IMG/VR virus record: IMGVR_UViG_3300048879_000009
Span: 1-32,874 of that record
DNA length: 32,874 bases
Direction: 5' to 3' (one strand)
DNA from: a virus
In this document: in pieces, positions 9,653-16,407 of the stretch
How positions within the stretch are numbered: the first letter of the stretch is position 1
Layout: every line of letters starts with the position of its first letter
Translations under genes and position numbers: made by a program
The notes under the pieces: generated by a model
Told to the model about the DNA's origin: nothing
The model's database searches: none
What the model saw: only the letters and a program-made list of their open reading frames with translations

Positions 9653-10507
9653 TTACGTGTAGCGGTCGGCGTCTATAATCATGTACGTAATTTTCTCCGC
9701 GGAGGACACAGTGCCCAGTAGGTTCGCATCGTCGTTATCTTGGCACGAATCTGCGTATAGATAAGCATCACCTTCCTCAGAGTTGTGCCCTACCCAGCCA
9801 TAAAAAGAAACCACACCTTCAGAATACAACCCGTGCAACATGTTGTGGTATCTAAAGCAGTAAATAGGCACTCCGTCTAAGTACATCAAGAACTTTTTAG
9901 CGTACCCCATAAGCCCTCCCGATATCATAAAAGCAGGTCTGGTTATACTTAGGGCGGCCAGTATGGTACTATAGTTAGTTACTTTCTGGTAGTTGATGGA
10001 GTGATTGTAATACGTACCCCCGTAGCTACCAAACACCCTAGGCATCAGCATTTTTCTGGTGGAATCATATACTGGCTGAGTGCCTGTTGAGTTGTATACT
10101 ACAACTCCGTACCCCGAAGGGTTGTAAGAGGGTAACTTTGTAAAAAACAAAAAGGTTATCGGGTAGCTAGAACTCGACGCTTTATCCTGCCCTCTTCGTA
10201 TAACCACGTCCCACTTCCCAGTACCAGCTGGTTTAACCGCGTTTACTATTATCATCTTTCCGGTATCGCTAAGAGCTACAGAGTCTCCAGGCTCAACGGA
10301 CAGTCCCAGGTCGGTTACGAATACTAGAGGTGGGTTAGTCGAGTCCCCTGTATTAACGCGGTATGTCTCCCACTTACCCGTTAGCTCAGTAACCACAGAG
10401 TACCTGTCGTCTTGGTCTTGTGAACTGTGGAACTCGTACCCTAAACCCTCAGAACTTATAATAGCCTTGTCGTTATCGTTTATGAACTCAATGCCCTGTT
10501 CAGCCAT
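9653..10507 (-). CDS. Tail-associated protein, unrecognised, 284 aa
   Basis: I do not recognise the family. The protein looks beta-rich and aromatic, with many Tyr, Ser and Gly (for example SYGGTYYNHSINYQKV), three Cys and an acidic patch near the end (DSCQDNDDANLLG). No signal peptide or coiled coil is seen. The ATG overlaps the stop of the 120-residue gene by one base (TAATG), and that gene overlaps the tail-tip gene in the same way, so these three are probably translated together. A role as an accessory tail-tip or receptor-contacting protein is plausible from this position. Confidence 0.75.
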   Translation of the reverse strand: MAEQGIEFINDNDKAIISSEGLGYEFHSSQDQDDRYSVVTELTGKWETYRVNTGDSTNPPLVFVTDLGLSVEPGDSVALSDTGKMIIVNAVKPAGTGKWDVVIRRGQDKASSSSYPITFLFFTKLPSYNPSGYGVVVYNSTGTQPVYDSTRKMLMPRVFGSYGGTYYNHSINYQKVTNYSTILAALSITRPAFMISGGLMGYAKKFLMYLDGVPIYCFRYHNMLHGLYSEGVVSFYGWVGHNSEEGDAYLYADSCQDNDDANLLGTVSSAEKITYMIIDADRYT

Positions 10508-10869
10508 TAGTACCCTCCGGCGTCTCCGCCTGTGCTATCAGAACCATCTGACGCCACCGTGTACGCGTCACCGCCCATAATTACTAGGCGTACGTCACCT
10601 CTAGTCTTGCCATAGTTGACTGTAAAATTATACGTGTGGGAGTTAGTAGGGGCTCCTGCTGGAGTGATATCTGACCACGATAGGGTTTGCATGTGCCCAC
10701 TTGCGTGCATAGAAAAGTATACAAAATAGAAGGGGCTGTGGGCGCTAACCCAAGTAACGTCAGTCGAAGCGGCAGTTAAGGTCTTCTCATAGACCGCTTG
10801 TATCCCGATGTTTGTAGTGTCTACCTCTAAATCCCCCAGCGAGTCTCTCAGCTCGAAACCGAAACCCAT
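10507..10869 (-). CDS. Small tail-tip companion protein, 120 aa
   Basis: The opening MGFGFELRDSLGDLEVDT resembles short minor-tail proteins (DUF6453-like) that follow the J-type tip protein in many phages and begin with a Gly-rich strand and a residue pattern like G-(V/L)-x-(D/N)-x-x-G. The rest is beta-rich and ends in a Gly/Asp/Ser-rich tail (DSTGGDAGGY). Start and stop overlap its neighbours by one base on both sides, indicating translational coupling. The family match is from memory and tentative. Confidence 0.75.
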   Translation of the reverse strand: MGFGFELRDSLGDLEVDTTNIGIQAVYEKTLTAASTDVTWVSAHSPFYFVYFSMHASGHMQTLSWSDITPAGAPTNSHTYNFTVNYGKTRGDVRLVIMGGDAYTVASDGSDSTGGDAGGY

Positions 10870-12512
10870 TAGGATACCACTACTGACGCCACAGACTTAT
10901 TGGATATGGTCCCCGTTGCGTCAATTACGTATATGTAGTATGTTCCGGCCAACGTAGGAGCTATAATAACCGTAGACACTCCGTTAGTAGCTTTAGTTTG
11001 GTTATTGTACGGGCTAAATACGGTAGTACCTGTAGGGGCTAACCAAACTTGACTAGCAGTAGTGCCTGTGGAAACTATAGTAACGTTACCTCCCGGAGCC
11101 GCAGTCGTACTAGTCGCCAACACCACATCGGACATAGCGGTGGTGCTAACTGAGGCTGTAGACTTGACGGAAACGTTACCAGCTTGATCCATAAGGTACA
11201 CGTAATATGTTCCCTCTGTAGCAGGGGCTTTTATGCTGGTAGATATTCCGCTAGCAGCGGTGGTCATTGTGCTGTTAAGCGCGAAGTTAACAGTACCAGT
11301 AGGAGCTAACCACACTTCGTTGGTAGAGTCACCAGTAGATACAATAGTAATAGTACTACCGACAACAACTGTTACAGAGGAAGCGAATGTAGTATTTACT
11401 ACAGTACTAGTAGGGGCTACAACATCTAAGTTACCCATCACGACCCGTAGAGCCCCCGTACCGTCGAACACTCTAATTCTAGTATTGTTAATTTCCAGTC
11501 GTGCACCAGAAGTAGCCTTTCCTATCTCTAGTTTCCCTCTAAATACACCATTGTTGTTTACTTCTAGCCCGTAAGCCTTTGACATCCTCCAGCCTGCGAC
11601 TCCAGCGTTAAAGCTTGAACTCTGAATACTATCATGGATTTTAGCATTAGTAATAGAAGCGTCTAGTATGTGGGCGTTATTAATAGCAGCGTTCTGTATC
11701 TTAGCACCATCGATGGTAGCGTCTTTAATCTTAGCGCCTTCGATAGTAGCGTTTTTAATACTACCGTTCTCAATAGTAGCGGTACCAATCTTGGCGTTAG
11801 TAATAGCACCGTCTTTAATCTTAGCAGTTTCTATAGCCGCGGTACCTATCTTAGCCGCAACAATAGAGCCGTTGAAAATCAGAGCTGAGTGCATGTACGT
11901 GCCTGTTGGGATAGTTACTCCACCGATTACTGTTGGAGGTGCAGGTGGTGCAGGCACGAAGAAGTATGGCTCAGTAGTACCAAGGCCGTACGTTTCTGTT
12001 AACTGGGCGAACACGTATGCTAAATCAGGAGCAGTGTCCCCAGCACTTCCTAAAATAGCGTTATAGGAACCCTTAACGCTGTTTACGTTTACCATACGAA
12101 CCCAATAGAAGAACTTGCCATCTGAACCAACAGCGTCAGCAAACATACCGGATATCGCGGTTCCTATTAATACTGCACCGCTTATAGCATTTGTACTGGC
12201 TCTCCATATTTCAGTATGGGAATAACAGTCCCCGTAGGTTGTGCCATCCCACTCTAATATAACGGAAGTCATAGAACCAGTAGCAGTCAGCGCTGTAGGT
12301 GCTGGCGGAGCTATACAACTCGCGTCAGAGTCGACAGAACCATCGTATACTAAAGAACCCCCCGACCCTGATGAAAACCCTGAGGTGTCGAACAGTTCTT
12401 TTTTAGTAACGAAACCATCTGGGGACTCGAAAGACTCGCGTACTCGGTCTAGAAATCTCCTTAAATCAGGGGATAACCTAGATACTAGAGCGGGTAAAGA
12501 GGGTTTCTTCAT
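10869..12512 (-). CDS. Tail-tip protein with lambda J-like central and C-terminal parts, decapeptide and Ig-like repeats
   Basis: Parts in order: a short helical N-terminus (1-45); a fibronectin-III-like domain (about 68-150, starting PPAPTALTATGS); a segment with FFVPAPPAPPTV and GTYMHSALIFNGSI, as in the DUF1983 region of J-type host-specificity proteins; a run of decapeptides of the form AKIxxAxIxx (about 211-294); a J-like segment with GLEVNNNGVFRGKLEIG and TRIRVFDGTGALRV (about 312-360); and two similar C-terminal Ig-like units of about 85 residues, each containing VWLAPTG and ending near GTYYxYxxDxxG. In siphophages this architecture lies at the tail tip. Here it follows a nozzle-like protein and is probably attached to a short tail. 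The ATG overlaps the preceding stop in an ATGA. Confidence 0.8.
   Translation of the reverse strand: MKKPSLPALVSRLSPDLRRFLDRVRESFESPDGFVTKKELFDTSGFSSGSGGSLVYDGSVDSDASCIAPPAPTALTATGSMTSVILEWDGTTYGDCYSHTEIWRASTNAISGAVLIGTAISGMFADAVGSDGKFFYWVRMVNVNSVKGSYNAILGSAGDTAPDLAYVFAQLTETYGLGTTEPYFFVPAPPAPPTVIGGVTIPTGTYMHSALIFNGSIVAAKIGTAAIETAKIKDGAITNAKIGTATIENGSIKNATIEGAKIKDATIDGAKIQNAAINNAHILDASITNAKIHDSIQSSSFNAGVAGWRMSKAYGLEVNNNGVFRGKLEIGKATSGARLEINNTRIRVFDGTGALRVVMGNLDVVAPTSTVVNTTFASSVTVVVGSTITIVSTGDSTNEVWLAPTGTVNFALNSTMTTAASGISTSIKAPATEGTYYVYLMDQAGNVSVKSTASVSTTAMSDVVLATSTTAAPGGNVTIVSTGTTASQVWLAPTGTTVFSPYNNQTKATNGVSTVIIAPTLAGTYYIYVIDATGTISNKSVASVVVS
11631..11882 (-). repeat. 30-base coding repeats (decapeptide AKIxxAxIxx)
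   Basis: About eight consecutive decapeptides with Ile every five residues and a recurring AKI. At DNA level the plus strand shows repeated TTAGC and GTAGC blocks every 30 bases. Such Ile/Ala ladders are common in J-type tail proteins and probably form a regular beta or trimeric rod. Confidence 0.75.
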
Positions 12513-14146
12513 CCCTGGTTAAGTTCCATAGGGGACTGCGCCAGCTGAACGTTGTATACTTCTTTATCTCCATCAACTTGAAACTCCCAGTCAGTACCTA
12601 AACCCGGAGGTAAACGCCTAAGGGCGCCATCAGTTATTGAAAGGTTTACTATCTGAGTGCCATCTCTCCAAACTTTAAAAGTTACAGGGTACGCCTCAGC
12701 TTGTACTCGGTAACACGAGAACGACTTAGGTTCTGGAAAAGTAAACTTCTTAGACTTCCATGTGTATGACAAGTTGGTACCTGTATTCCACTTAGAAAGT
12801 TCGTTTCCTATAATAAGGTAAAGGGTGTCATGTCGAAGGTCATTATATCCACCGGTAGCAACTACGCTATGGAAGTTCCACGTTTTAGCCTTCATGTCAT
12901 ACACGAAGCCTTTGTTGCTTCCTGGAGCAGAAGGTAAGAACCCGACGTACTGGTCTTCATGCCGCTGCCCTATTAATCCTGAAGGGCCCATGTCTTGCCA
13001 TGCTTCTTTGTCGAACATACTTTCTGTTACAACTGAAGAACCTCCTGCAGATAGCCCCACTAGGCCGTCAGGGGACGCATAGAATACGTGCTTATTCATT
13101 ACTACAATACTTTTCTTAGAAATACAAGACTGGCTAACGTCAGCCTCAATCATAACCATAGCATCTGGATGTGAACCTTGGATGAAGTACGGTCTTCCTT
13201 TAGTCATTACAACCAAAGTAGTATCTACAACAGCTAGTCCTACAACTGGGTACCCCACAGTTTGCATATATTGCACAGGCCAAGCGAAAGGTCTATAAGG
13301 CTCTGATAGATAAATATCGTTTCCTTTAAACCCTGCCATAACTCCGTTAGGCATTCCTACTAGTCCCTGCATACCTGCATCTGGGTGCACCCAAGTTAAA
13401 GAAGGTATTACTTCGTTCAGCGCATCACCTGCGATGTTATCTACATAAGTCGTTATGGCTACAGCTACCTCTGCTACGAAGAAGAACGATGTGTCCGACG
13501 TACCAGCAGCAGAGCGATAAATTCTTTTCTTAGTTACGTTGTAGCTACCTGTTGGAGCAGTAGGTAGCGTGACTGTTATAGTCTCACCGGTGTATATAGT
13601 TTCAGTAGAACCTGCCATACTAGTAGCCGAATAAGGCTCTGACTCTTCGTCCCAAGAGTTAACATAAGTGAACGTATATACTCTAGTCTCAGCAGGAGTA
13701 CTAGTGTCTGGAGTACCTGCCTTGGCCGTAGTTAGTGCAACAGTAGGTTTCGGAACACCTAACGTGTAAGAAGCAATAGGGTATAAGGTACCACCGCCCG
13801 TTAACGCTAAAGTACTATTTGTAACTTTTGGAACTCCATCACCAGTGTAGTAAGTTCTTTCTGAGGTGTCTCCAGCTATAAAGCCTTGTACTACATCTAC
13901 GTCAGTTGTCCAGTGGAACCAGTATTTCTTTTCATCCGTTTCATTCTGATCGAAACGGTATATTGATTTTATAGTACCCGTTTTAGTTAGCGGGTCAGGA
14001 GTGATTGCTGTAGTACCTTTGATAGACTGCAGAGAGCCTAACCAAACAGGACAATTTAGTGCCGTTTGTGCGGCTTCGTTACCTAGGTAACGTGGGGGTG
14101 TCATAGGTGACACGCCTGAAAATTTATTAACTGTTATAACTGCCAC
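12509..14146 (-). CDS. Tail nozzle / tail hub-like protein
   Basis: The opening MAVITVNKFSGVSPMTPPRY, followed by AAQTALNCPVWLGSLQSIKG, is typical of the beta-propeller-rich tail nozzle or hub proteins of short-tailed phages, which close the distal end of the tail (role equivalent to T7 gp12). Further along come an FN3-like insert (about 150-255, FTYVNSWDEESEP) and propeller-like strands (GNDIYLSEPYRPFAWP, HVFYASPDGLVGLSAGG). I use the GTG at 14146 because AGAGGT lies seven bases before it and the conserved N-terminus begins there. The 545 residues are shorter than T7 gp12. The stop overlaps the next ATG by four bases, coupling it to the tail-tip gene. Confidence 0.8.
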   Translation of the reverse strand: MAVITVNKFSGVSPMTPPRYLGNEAAQTALNCPVWLGSLQSIKGTTAITPDPLTKTGTIKSIYRFDQNETDEKKYWFHWTTDVDVVQGFIAGDTSERTYYTGDGVPKVTNSTLALTGGGTLYPIASYTLGVPKPTVALTTAKAGTPDTSTPAETRVYTFTYVNSWDEESEPYSATSMAGSTETIYTGETITVTLPTAPTGSYNVTKKRIYRSAAGTSDTSFFFVAEVAVAITTYVDNIAGDALNEVIPSLTWVHPDAGMQGLVGMPNGVMAGFKGNDIYLSEPYRPFAWPVQYMQTVGYPVVGLAVVDTTLVVMTKGRPYFIQGSHPDAMVMIEADVSQSCISKKSIVVMNKHVFYASPDGLVGLSAGGSSVVTESMFDKEAWQDMGPSGLIGQRHEDQYVGFLPSAPGSNKGFVYDMKAKTWNFHSVVATGGYNDLRHDTLYLIIGNELSKWNTGTNLSYTWKSKKFTFPEPKSFSCYRVQAEAYPVTFKVWRDGTQIVNLSITDGALRRLPPGLGTDWEFQVDGDKEVYNVQLAQSPMELNQG

Positions 14147-14172
14147 TATGTACCTCTGGTGTTTAGTAGGGG

Positions 14173-14319
14173 CTATTCCTCAGCGTCGTCCCCTCTATTT
14201 TCATTTATTATAGCACTTAGTTCGTCTGCTATATCCCAATAAGAGGCGTCCTCGTCTCGGGCCTCTTCGTATAATACTAGTATTACACTTCGTAATATTT
14301 CTTCTAATTCTTCGCTCAT
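14173..14319 (-). CDS. Small acidic protein, 48 aa
   Basis: An ATG at 14319 opens a 48-residue frame ending in TAG. The product is strongly acidic (MSEELEEILRSVILVLYEEA, and GDDAEE at the end) and probably helical. I do not recognise it. No Shine-Dalgarno sequence is seen; the start follows an A+T-rich stretch and an inverted repeat. It ends 26 bases before the nozzle gene, so it is placed correctly for an operon member. Confidence 0.55.
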   Translation of the reverse strand: MSEELEEILRSVILVLYEEARDEDASYWDIADELSAIINENRGDDAEE

Positions 14320-14330
14320 TATAATTTGGT

Positions 14331-14375
14331 GCCCGCTAGGTTGTACAAAGGTGAGGAGAGTAGTAACTAGCAGGC
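14331..14375 (-). repeat. Inverted repeat just upstream of the 48-aa gene
   Basis: Arms GCCTGCTAG (14375-14367) and CTAGCGGGC (14339-14331) can form nine pairs, one of them G-U, around a 27-base loop. The loop contains pyrimidine-rich CTCTCCTCACC and the palindrome TTGTACAA. It lies 11 bases before a start codon that lacks a ribosome binding site, so a translational control or RNA-processing role is possible; this is conjecture. Confidence 0.35.
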
Positions 14376-14394
14376 CATTCGTATTATAATGATT

Positions 14395-14571
14395 TTATTC
14401 AGTTATGCACCTACATTCGCAAGGTTGAGCTGAAGGAACCACGCTTTGTTGTGGTGCCATCATTTGACTACCCATCTGAAGCATCTGTTGCGGTATATTA
14501 AAGAAAGCATAGCCTACTGTTGCTATTGCCATACCTGTTAAAAACACCAATACGCACTTGTTCGTTTTCAC
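14395..14571 (-). CDS. Small membrane-anchored protein with C-terminal CECRC, 58 aa
   Basis: The frame starts with GTG at 14571, which overlaps the TAG of the upstream 37-residue gene (TAGTG), so translation is probably coupled. Residues 5-25 form a membrane span or uncleaved signal (CVLVFLTGMAIATVGYAFF). A Gln/Met-rich middle follows (PQQMLQMGSQMMAPQQ), and the end PCECRCITE has three Cys in five residues. I do not recognise it. A small periplasm-facing lysis or superinfection factor is possible from its position, but there is no family evidence. Confidence 0.6.
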   Translation of the reverse strand: MKTNKCVLVFLTGMAIATVGYAFFNIPQQMLQMGSQMMAPQQSVVPSAQPCECRCITE

Positions 14572-14684
14572 TAGTACTTAGATTTAAGCTTAGTAACCTT
14601 TTTACCTTTTTTCTTTGCGTATGTTTTAGCCTTAGCTTTACCTTTACTAGTGTACGCAAACTTCTTATTACCTACTTTTGGCAT
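14571..14684 (-). CDS. Small highly basic protein, 37 aa
   Basis: An ATG at 14684 follows a strong AAGGAG with good spacing. The 37-residue product has about 15 Lys and no acidic residue (MPKVGNKKFAYTSKGKAKAK at the start, KKKGKKVTKLKSKY at the end). Tiny Lys-rich proteins starting MPKVG-K-FAYT occur in many phage genomes, usually near structural genes, with unknown roles; nucleic-acid binding is the obvious guess. Its stop overlaps the GTG of the next gene. Confidence 0.7.
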   Translation of the reverse strand: MPKVGNKKFAYTSKGKAKAKTYAKKKGKKVTKLKSKY

Positions 14685-14718
14685 ATTAACTCCTTTTATT
14701 AATCTAATAAATCTTTAT

Positions 14719-14817
14719 CTACTGAGGACTATATCTCCAACCTTGGTCGTAGTGCTTCATCGTATGAAGGACGTACCGCCATATAGGGGTTTCTTTAGTA
14801 CCTACGTTAACCACCAT
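14719..14817 (-). CDS. Possible micro-ORF, 32 aa
   Basis: An ATG at 14817 lies inside the end of the upstream 35-residue gene in another frame and opens 32 codons (MVVNVGTKETPIWRYVLHTM, then KHYDQGWRYSPQ). Its Trp, Tyr and His content looks protein-like, and the frame fills an otherwise empty gap in a dense operon. There is no Shine-Dalgarno sequence, so it would depend on coupling. Uncertain. Confidence 0.3.
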   Translation of the reverse strand: MVVNVGTKETPIWRYVLHTMKHYDQGWRYSPQ

Positions 14818-14914
14818 AGCCGAGTAAATTAGCAATTACTACTACAACAAAGAAAGCAATAATCACTTTGGTAGCTGTCTTTAATCCTTTAATCTTTTCA
14901 ATTAAATCAGTCAT
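14807..14914 (-). CDS. Single-span membrane peptide, 35 aa (holin-like candidate)
   Basis: An ATG at 14914, with AGGAG about nine bases upstream, opens 35 codons. The N-terminus is amphipathic and basic (MTDLIEKIKGLKTATK) and is followed by one strong membrane helix (VIIAFFVVVVIANLLGYGG). It overlaps the end of the spanin-like gene by eight bases. Its size and place in a cluster of membrane proteins are compatible with a small holin or holin-related peptide, but no family is recognised. Confidence 0.6.
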   Translation of the reverse strand: MTDLIEKIKGLKTATKVIIAFFVVVVIANLLGYGG

Positions 14915-15293
14915 CTTTTCGTCTCCTATATTTATTCTTAGCTTCATTATAACCCCACTTTTTAGTTAGCAGTGGGGTTAGTATATTTGTTATTAACAAA
15001 AAGGCTATGAATGCGTATAGAGCGTTCATACCCCAAGACGTGGCAACGTGAACTACGCCTTGTGTTTTAGTCTTAATATCTTTTATTTTTGGTTCTTCAG
15101 GTAAGATTTCATCTACAGCTACACTAGTAGCTAAGTTTGCTATTGCTGGTAATGGCCCAGCTATCGCATAAGTAACCGCAGTAGTAGCACCTGTCTTAGC
15201 TACGTTCTTAAACTTTAGTGAGCTACAACCCGTTGTCATCATAAAGGCAATAGCCAACGAGATTAACAGCAGTATTCTAATAAAGAAACTCAT
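14907..15293 (-). CDS. Lipoprotein with C-terminal membrane helix: candidate unimolecular spanin
   Basis: Residues 1-22 form a lipoprotein signal (FFIRILLLISLAIAFMM) followed by a lipobox-like TTGC; Cys23 would be lipidated and sent to the outer membrane. Residues 24-87 form the periplasmic part. Residues 88-109 form a membrane helix (MNALYAFIAFLLITNILTPL), and the tail KKWGYNEAKNKYRRRKDD is strongly basic, so it should be cytoplasmic. This is the layout of u-spanins such as phage T1 gp11 (131 residues), which join inner and outer membranes in the last step of lysis. The residue before TGC (Thr, preceded by Met) is a weak lipobox. A second hydrophobic stretch at 34-60 (VTYAIAGPLPAIANLATSV) is unusual. 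The ATG lies directly after the stop of the 40-residue gene, indicating coupling. Confidence 0.65.
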   Translation of the reverse strand: MSFFIRILLLISLAIAFMMTTGCSSLKFKNVAKTGATTAVTYAIAGPLPAIANLATSVAVDEILPEEPKIKDIKTKTQGVVHVATSWGMNALYAFIAFLLITNILTPLLTKKWGYNEAKNKYRRRKDD

Positions 15294-15416
15294 TCACTTT
15301 AACCACTTCTCGATCTTGATAACCATAAAGCTACAAAAGTACTTAACTTTATTTAGAATAGTCTCTTTAATATACTGACCGTTCTTACCTCTAAGTAATG
15401 TTCCGCTTCTAGCCAT
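15294..15416 (-). CDS. Small basic protein, 40 aa
   Basis: An ATG at 15416 is preceded by an excellent AAGGAGGT at ideal spacing. The product (MARSGTLLRGKNGQYIKETI, then LNKVKYFCSFMVIKIEKWLK) is basic and amphipathic, with a moderately hydrophobic stretch near the end. I do not recognise it. Its stop TGA abuts the ATG of the spanin-like gene, so it may set the translation of that gene. Confidence 0.65.
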   Translation of the reverse strand: MARSGTLLRGKNGQYIKETILNKVKYFCSFMVIKIEKWLK

Positions 15417-15425
15417 AGTACCTCC

Positions 15426-15488
15426 TTACGCGCATTGTAAATATGGGAAAAGAATCCAACAGTCGCCTATACATAATGGCATTGTCAT
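15426..15488 (-). CDS. Possible micro-ORF, 20 aa, Cys-rich and hydrophobic
   Basis: The ATG at 15488 overlaps the TGA of the 77-residue gene as ATGA, the classic coupling arrangement. It encodes MTMPLCIGDCWILFPYLQCA with three Cys. The stop falls nine bases before the next ATG. It may be a real hydrophobic micropeptide or a chance frame. Confidence 0.3.
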   Translation of the reverse strand: MTMPLCIGDCWILFPYLQCA

Positions 15489-15718
15489 TTCTTCTGCCCT
15501 TCTCTCAATATTGAGTAAATTTCGCCTAACATCTTTTCTATCTTATCAATCTGGTGTGAATACTCATCTCGATGTACAAAATCCTTATGTAAATTAATCT
15601 GGCACATTGTTATCCTAGCTTCCATATCCTTAATAGTTTTACTATTAGCTTTCATTACTGCCATTAAGCCAGTAGAAATGATACTGACTAGAGCTAGTAC
15701 AACATCGCTTAATTCCAT
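15485..15718 (-). CDS. Small membrane protein with coiled-coil tail, 77 aa (holin or lysis-accessory candidate)
   Basis: Residues 3-22 are a membrane span (LSDVVLALVSIISTGLMAVM), followed by a charged helical region (KTIKDMEARITMCQINLHKD) and a probable coiled coil (IDKIEKMLGEIYSILREG). The motif around HKDFVHRDEYSHQIDKIEKM resembles small phage membrane proteins annotated as holins or XhlA-like haemolysins. It opens the cluster of small membrane proteins. The ATG at 15718 has AAGGGC upstream, a weak ribosome site that also occurs, duplicated, about 65 bases earlier. Confidence 0.65.
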   Translation of the reverse strand: MELSDVVLALVSIISTGLMAVMKANSKTIKDMEARITMCQINLHKDFVHRDEYSHQIDKIEKMLGEIYSILREGQKK

Positions 15719-15798
15719 CTAAAGCCCTTATGCCACTCGAAATTAGGTTGGTAAGTTTTTTCAACAACATCTGACAATTCCATTCATAATCCCTTATA
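15698..15798 (-). repeat. Imperfect duplication of a translation start region
   Basis: Two copies (15763-15798 and 15698-15732) share, on the plus strand, ACAACATC, AATTCCAT and CCCTTAT in the same order. On the coding strand each copy holds an AAGGG ribosome site, an ATG and codons for MELSDVV. One copy starts the 77-residue membrane protein, the other a 24-codon frame. Confidence 0.6.
15709..15783 (-). CDS. Possible 24-aa leader ORF sharing its start with the 77-aa gene
   Basis: An ATG at 15783 begins MELSDVVEKTYQPNFEWHKG and ends four residues later, overlapping the start of the 77-residue gene, which also begins MELSDVV. AAGGGATT precedes the start. It could be a leader peptide, a decaying duplicate, or not translated. 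Confidence 0.35.
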   Translation of the reverse strand: MELSDVVEKTYQPNFEWHKGFRWN

Positions 15799-16393
15799 CA
15801 GCAGTCAAGCTCACAAACGAAGGGTCAATCTCATCCTTAGGATTAGTAGTCCATTGCATCGTCATATTAATTTCTCTTGTAGCTTCGTCTGTCTCTGGTC
15901 CATAAGTCTCAACACCATCTTCAGAAGTATGCTTAATCTTTCTAACCTCTGTGTAAGGCGTAGCTTCATAAAGCATAACATCTTCTAGTGTAGTTAGAGC
16001 AGTAACCTCGGCTTCCTTAGTTTTTTGTTCAGCGTAGATAGTTGCTGCATACTTTTTAATTGCAGCAGGTACAGCCTTGCCACCTTTAGAGGCTCTAGCC
16101 CAGTACCAATCAATACCACCTTGGATACTAGCTACTTGAGAGTTAATCGTACCTAGCATACCTTCTTTGAGTTGTTCTACATCTCTTGGGATAGCCTCAT
16201 AAGTACCTACTCCATCTACTATTGTTACATTACCTGTCCAGTAGTATCTGTTGTCAACTCTAATTTCAGAATAAGGTGTGACACCTAATGACTCTAATAA
16301 CTCAGCATCTCGAAATATCGCACTAGGATAAGTTATGTCACCTACCGTTATTGACTTTGGGTTTTTTATTACTGTTGAATTGTATAACCACAT
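15794..16393 (-). CDS. Probable tail-fibre assembly/accessory protein, 199 aa
   Basis: The N-terminus MWLYNSTVIKNPKSITVGDI, continuing TYPSAIFRDAELLESLGVTPY, has the pattern of phage proteins that follow large fibre genes and resemble fibre-assembly proteins with a DUF4376-like C-terminal helical domain. Here the helical part is about residues 70-145 (DVEQLKEGMLGTINSQVASI). The gene starts 15 bases after the 1130-residue adhesin, with AGGAG before its ATG, as expected for a dedicated chaperone or cap. Function is inferred from position and similarity recalled from memory. Confidence 0.65.
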   Translation of the reverse strand: MWLYNSTVIKNPKSITVGDITYPSAIFRDAELLESLGVTPYSEIRVDNRYYWTGNVTIVDGVGTYEAIPRDVEQLKEGMLGTINSQVASIQGGIDWYWARASKGGKAVPAAIKKYAATIYAEQKTKEAEVTALTTLEDVMLYEATPYTEVRKIKHTSEDGVETYGPETDEATREINMTMQWTTNPKDEIDPSFVSLTAV

Positions 16394-16407
16394 ATTATGT
16401 TCTCCTG

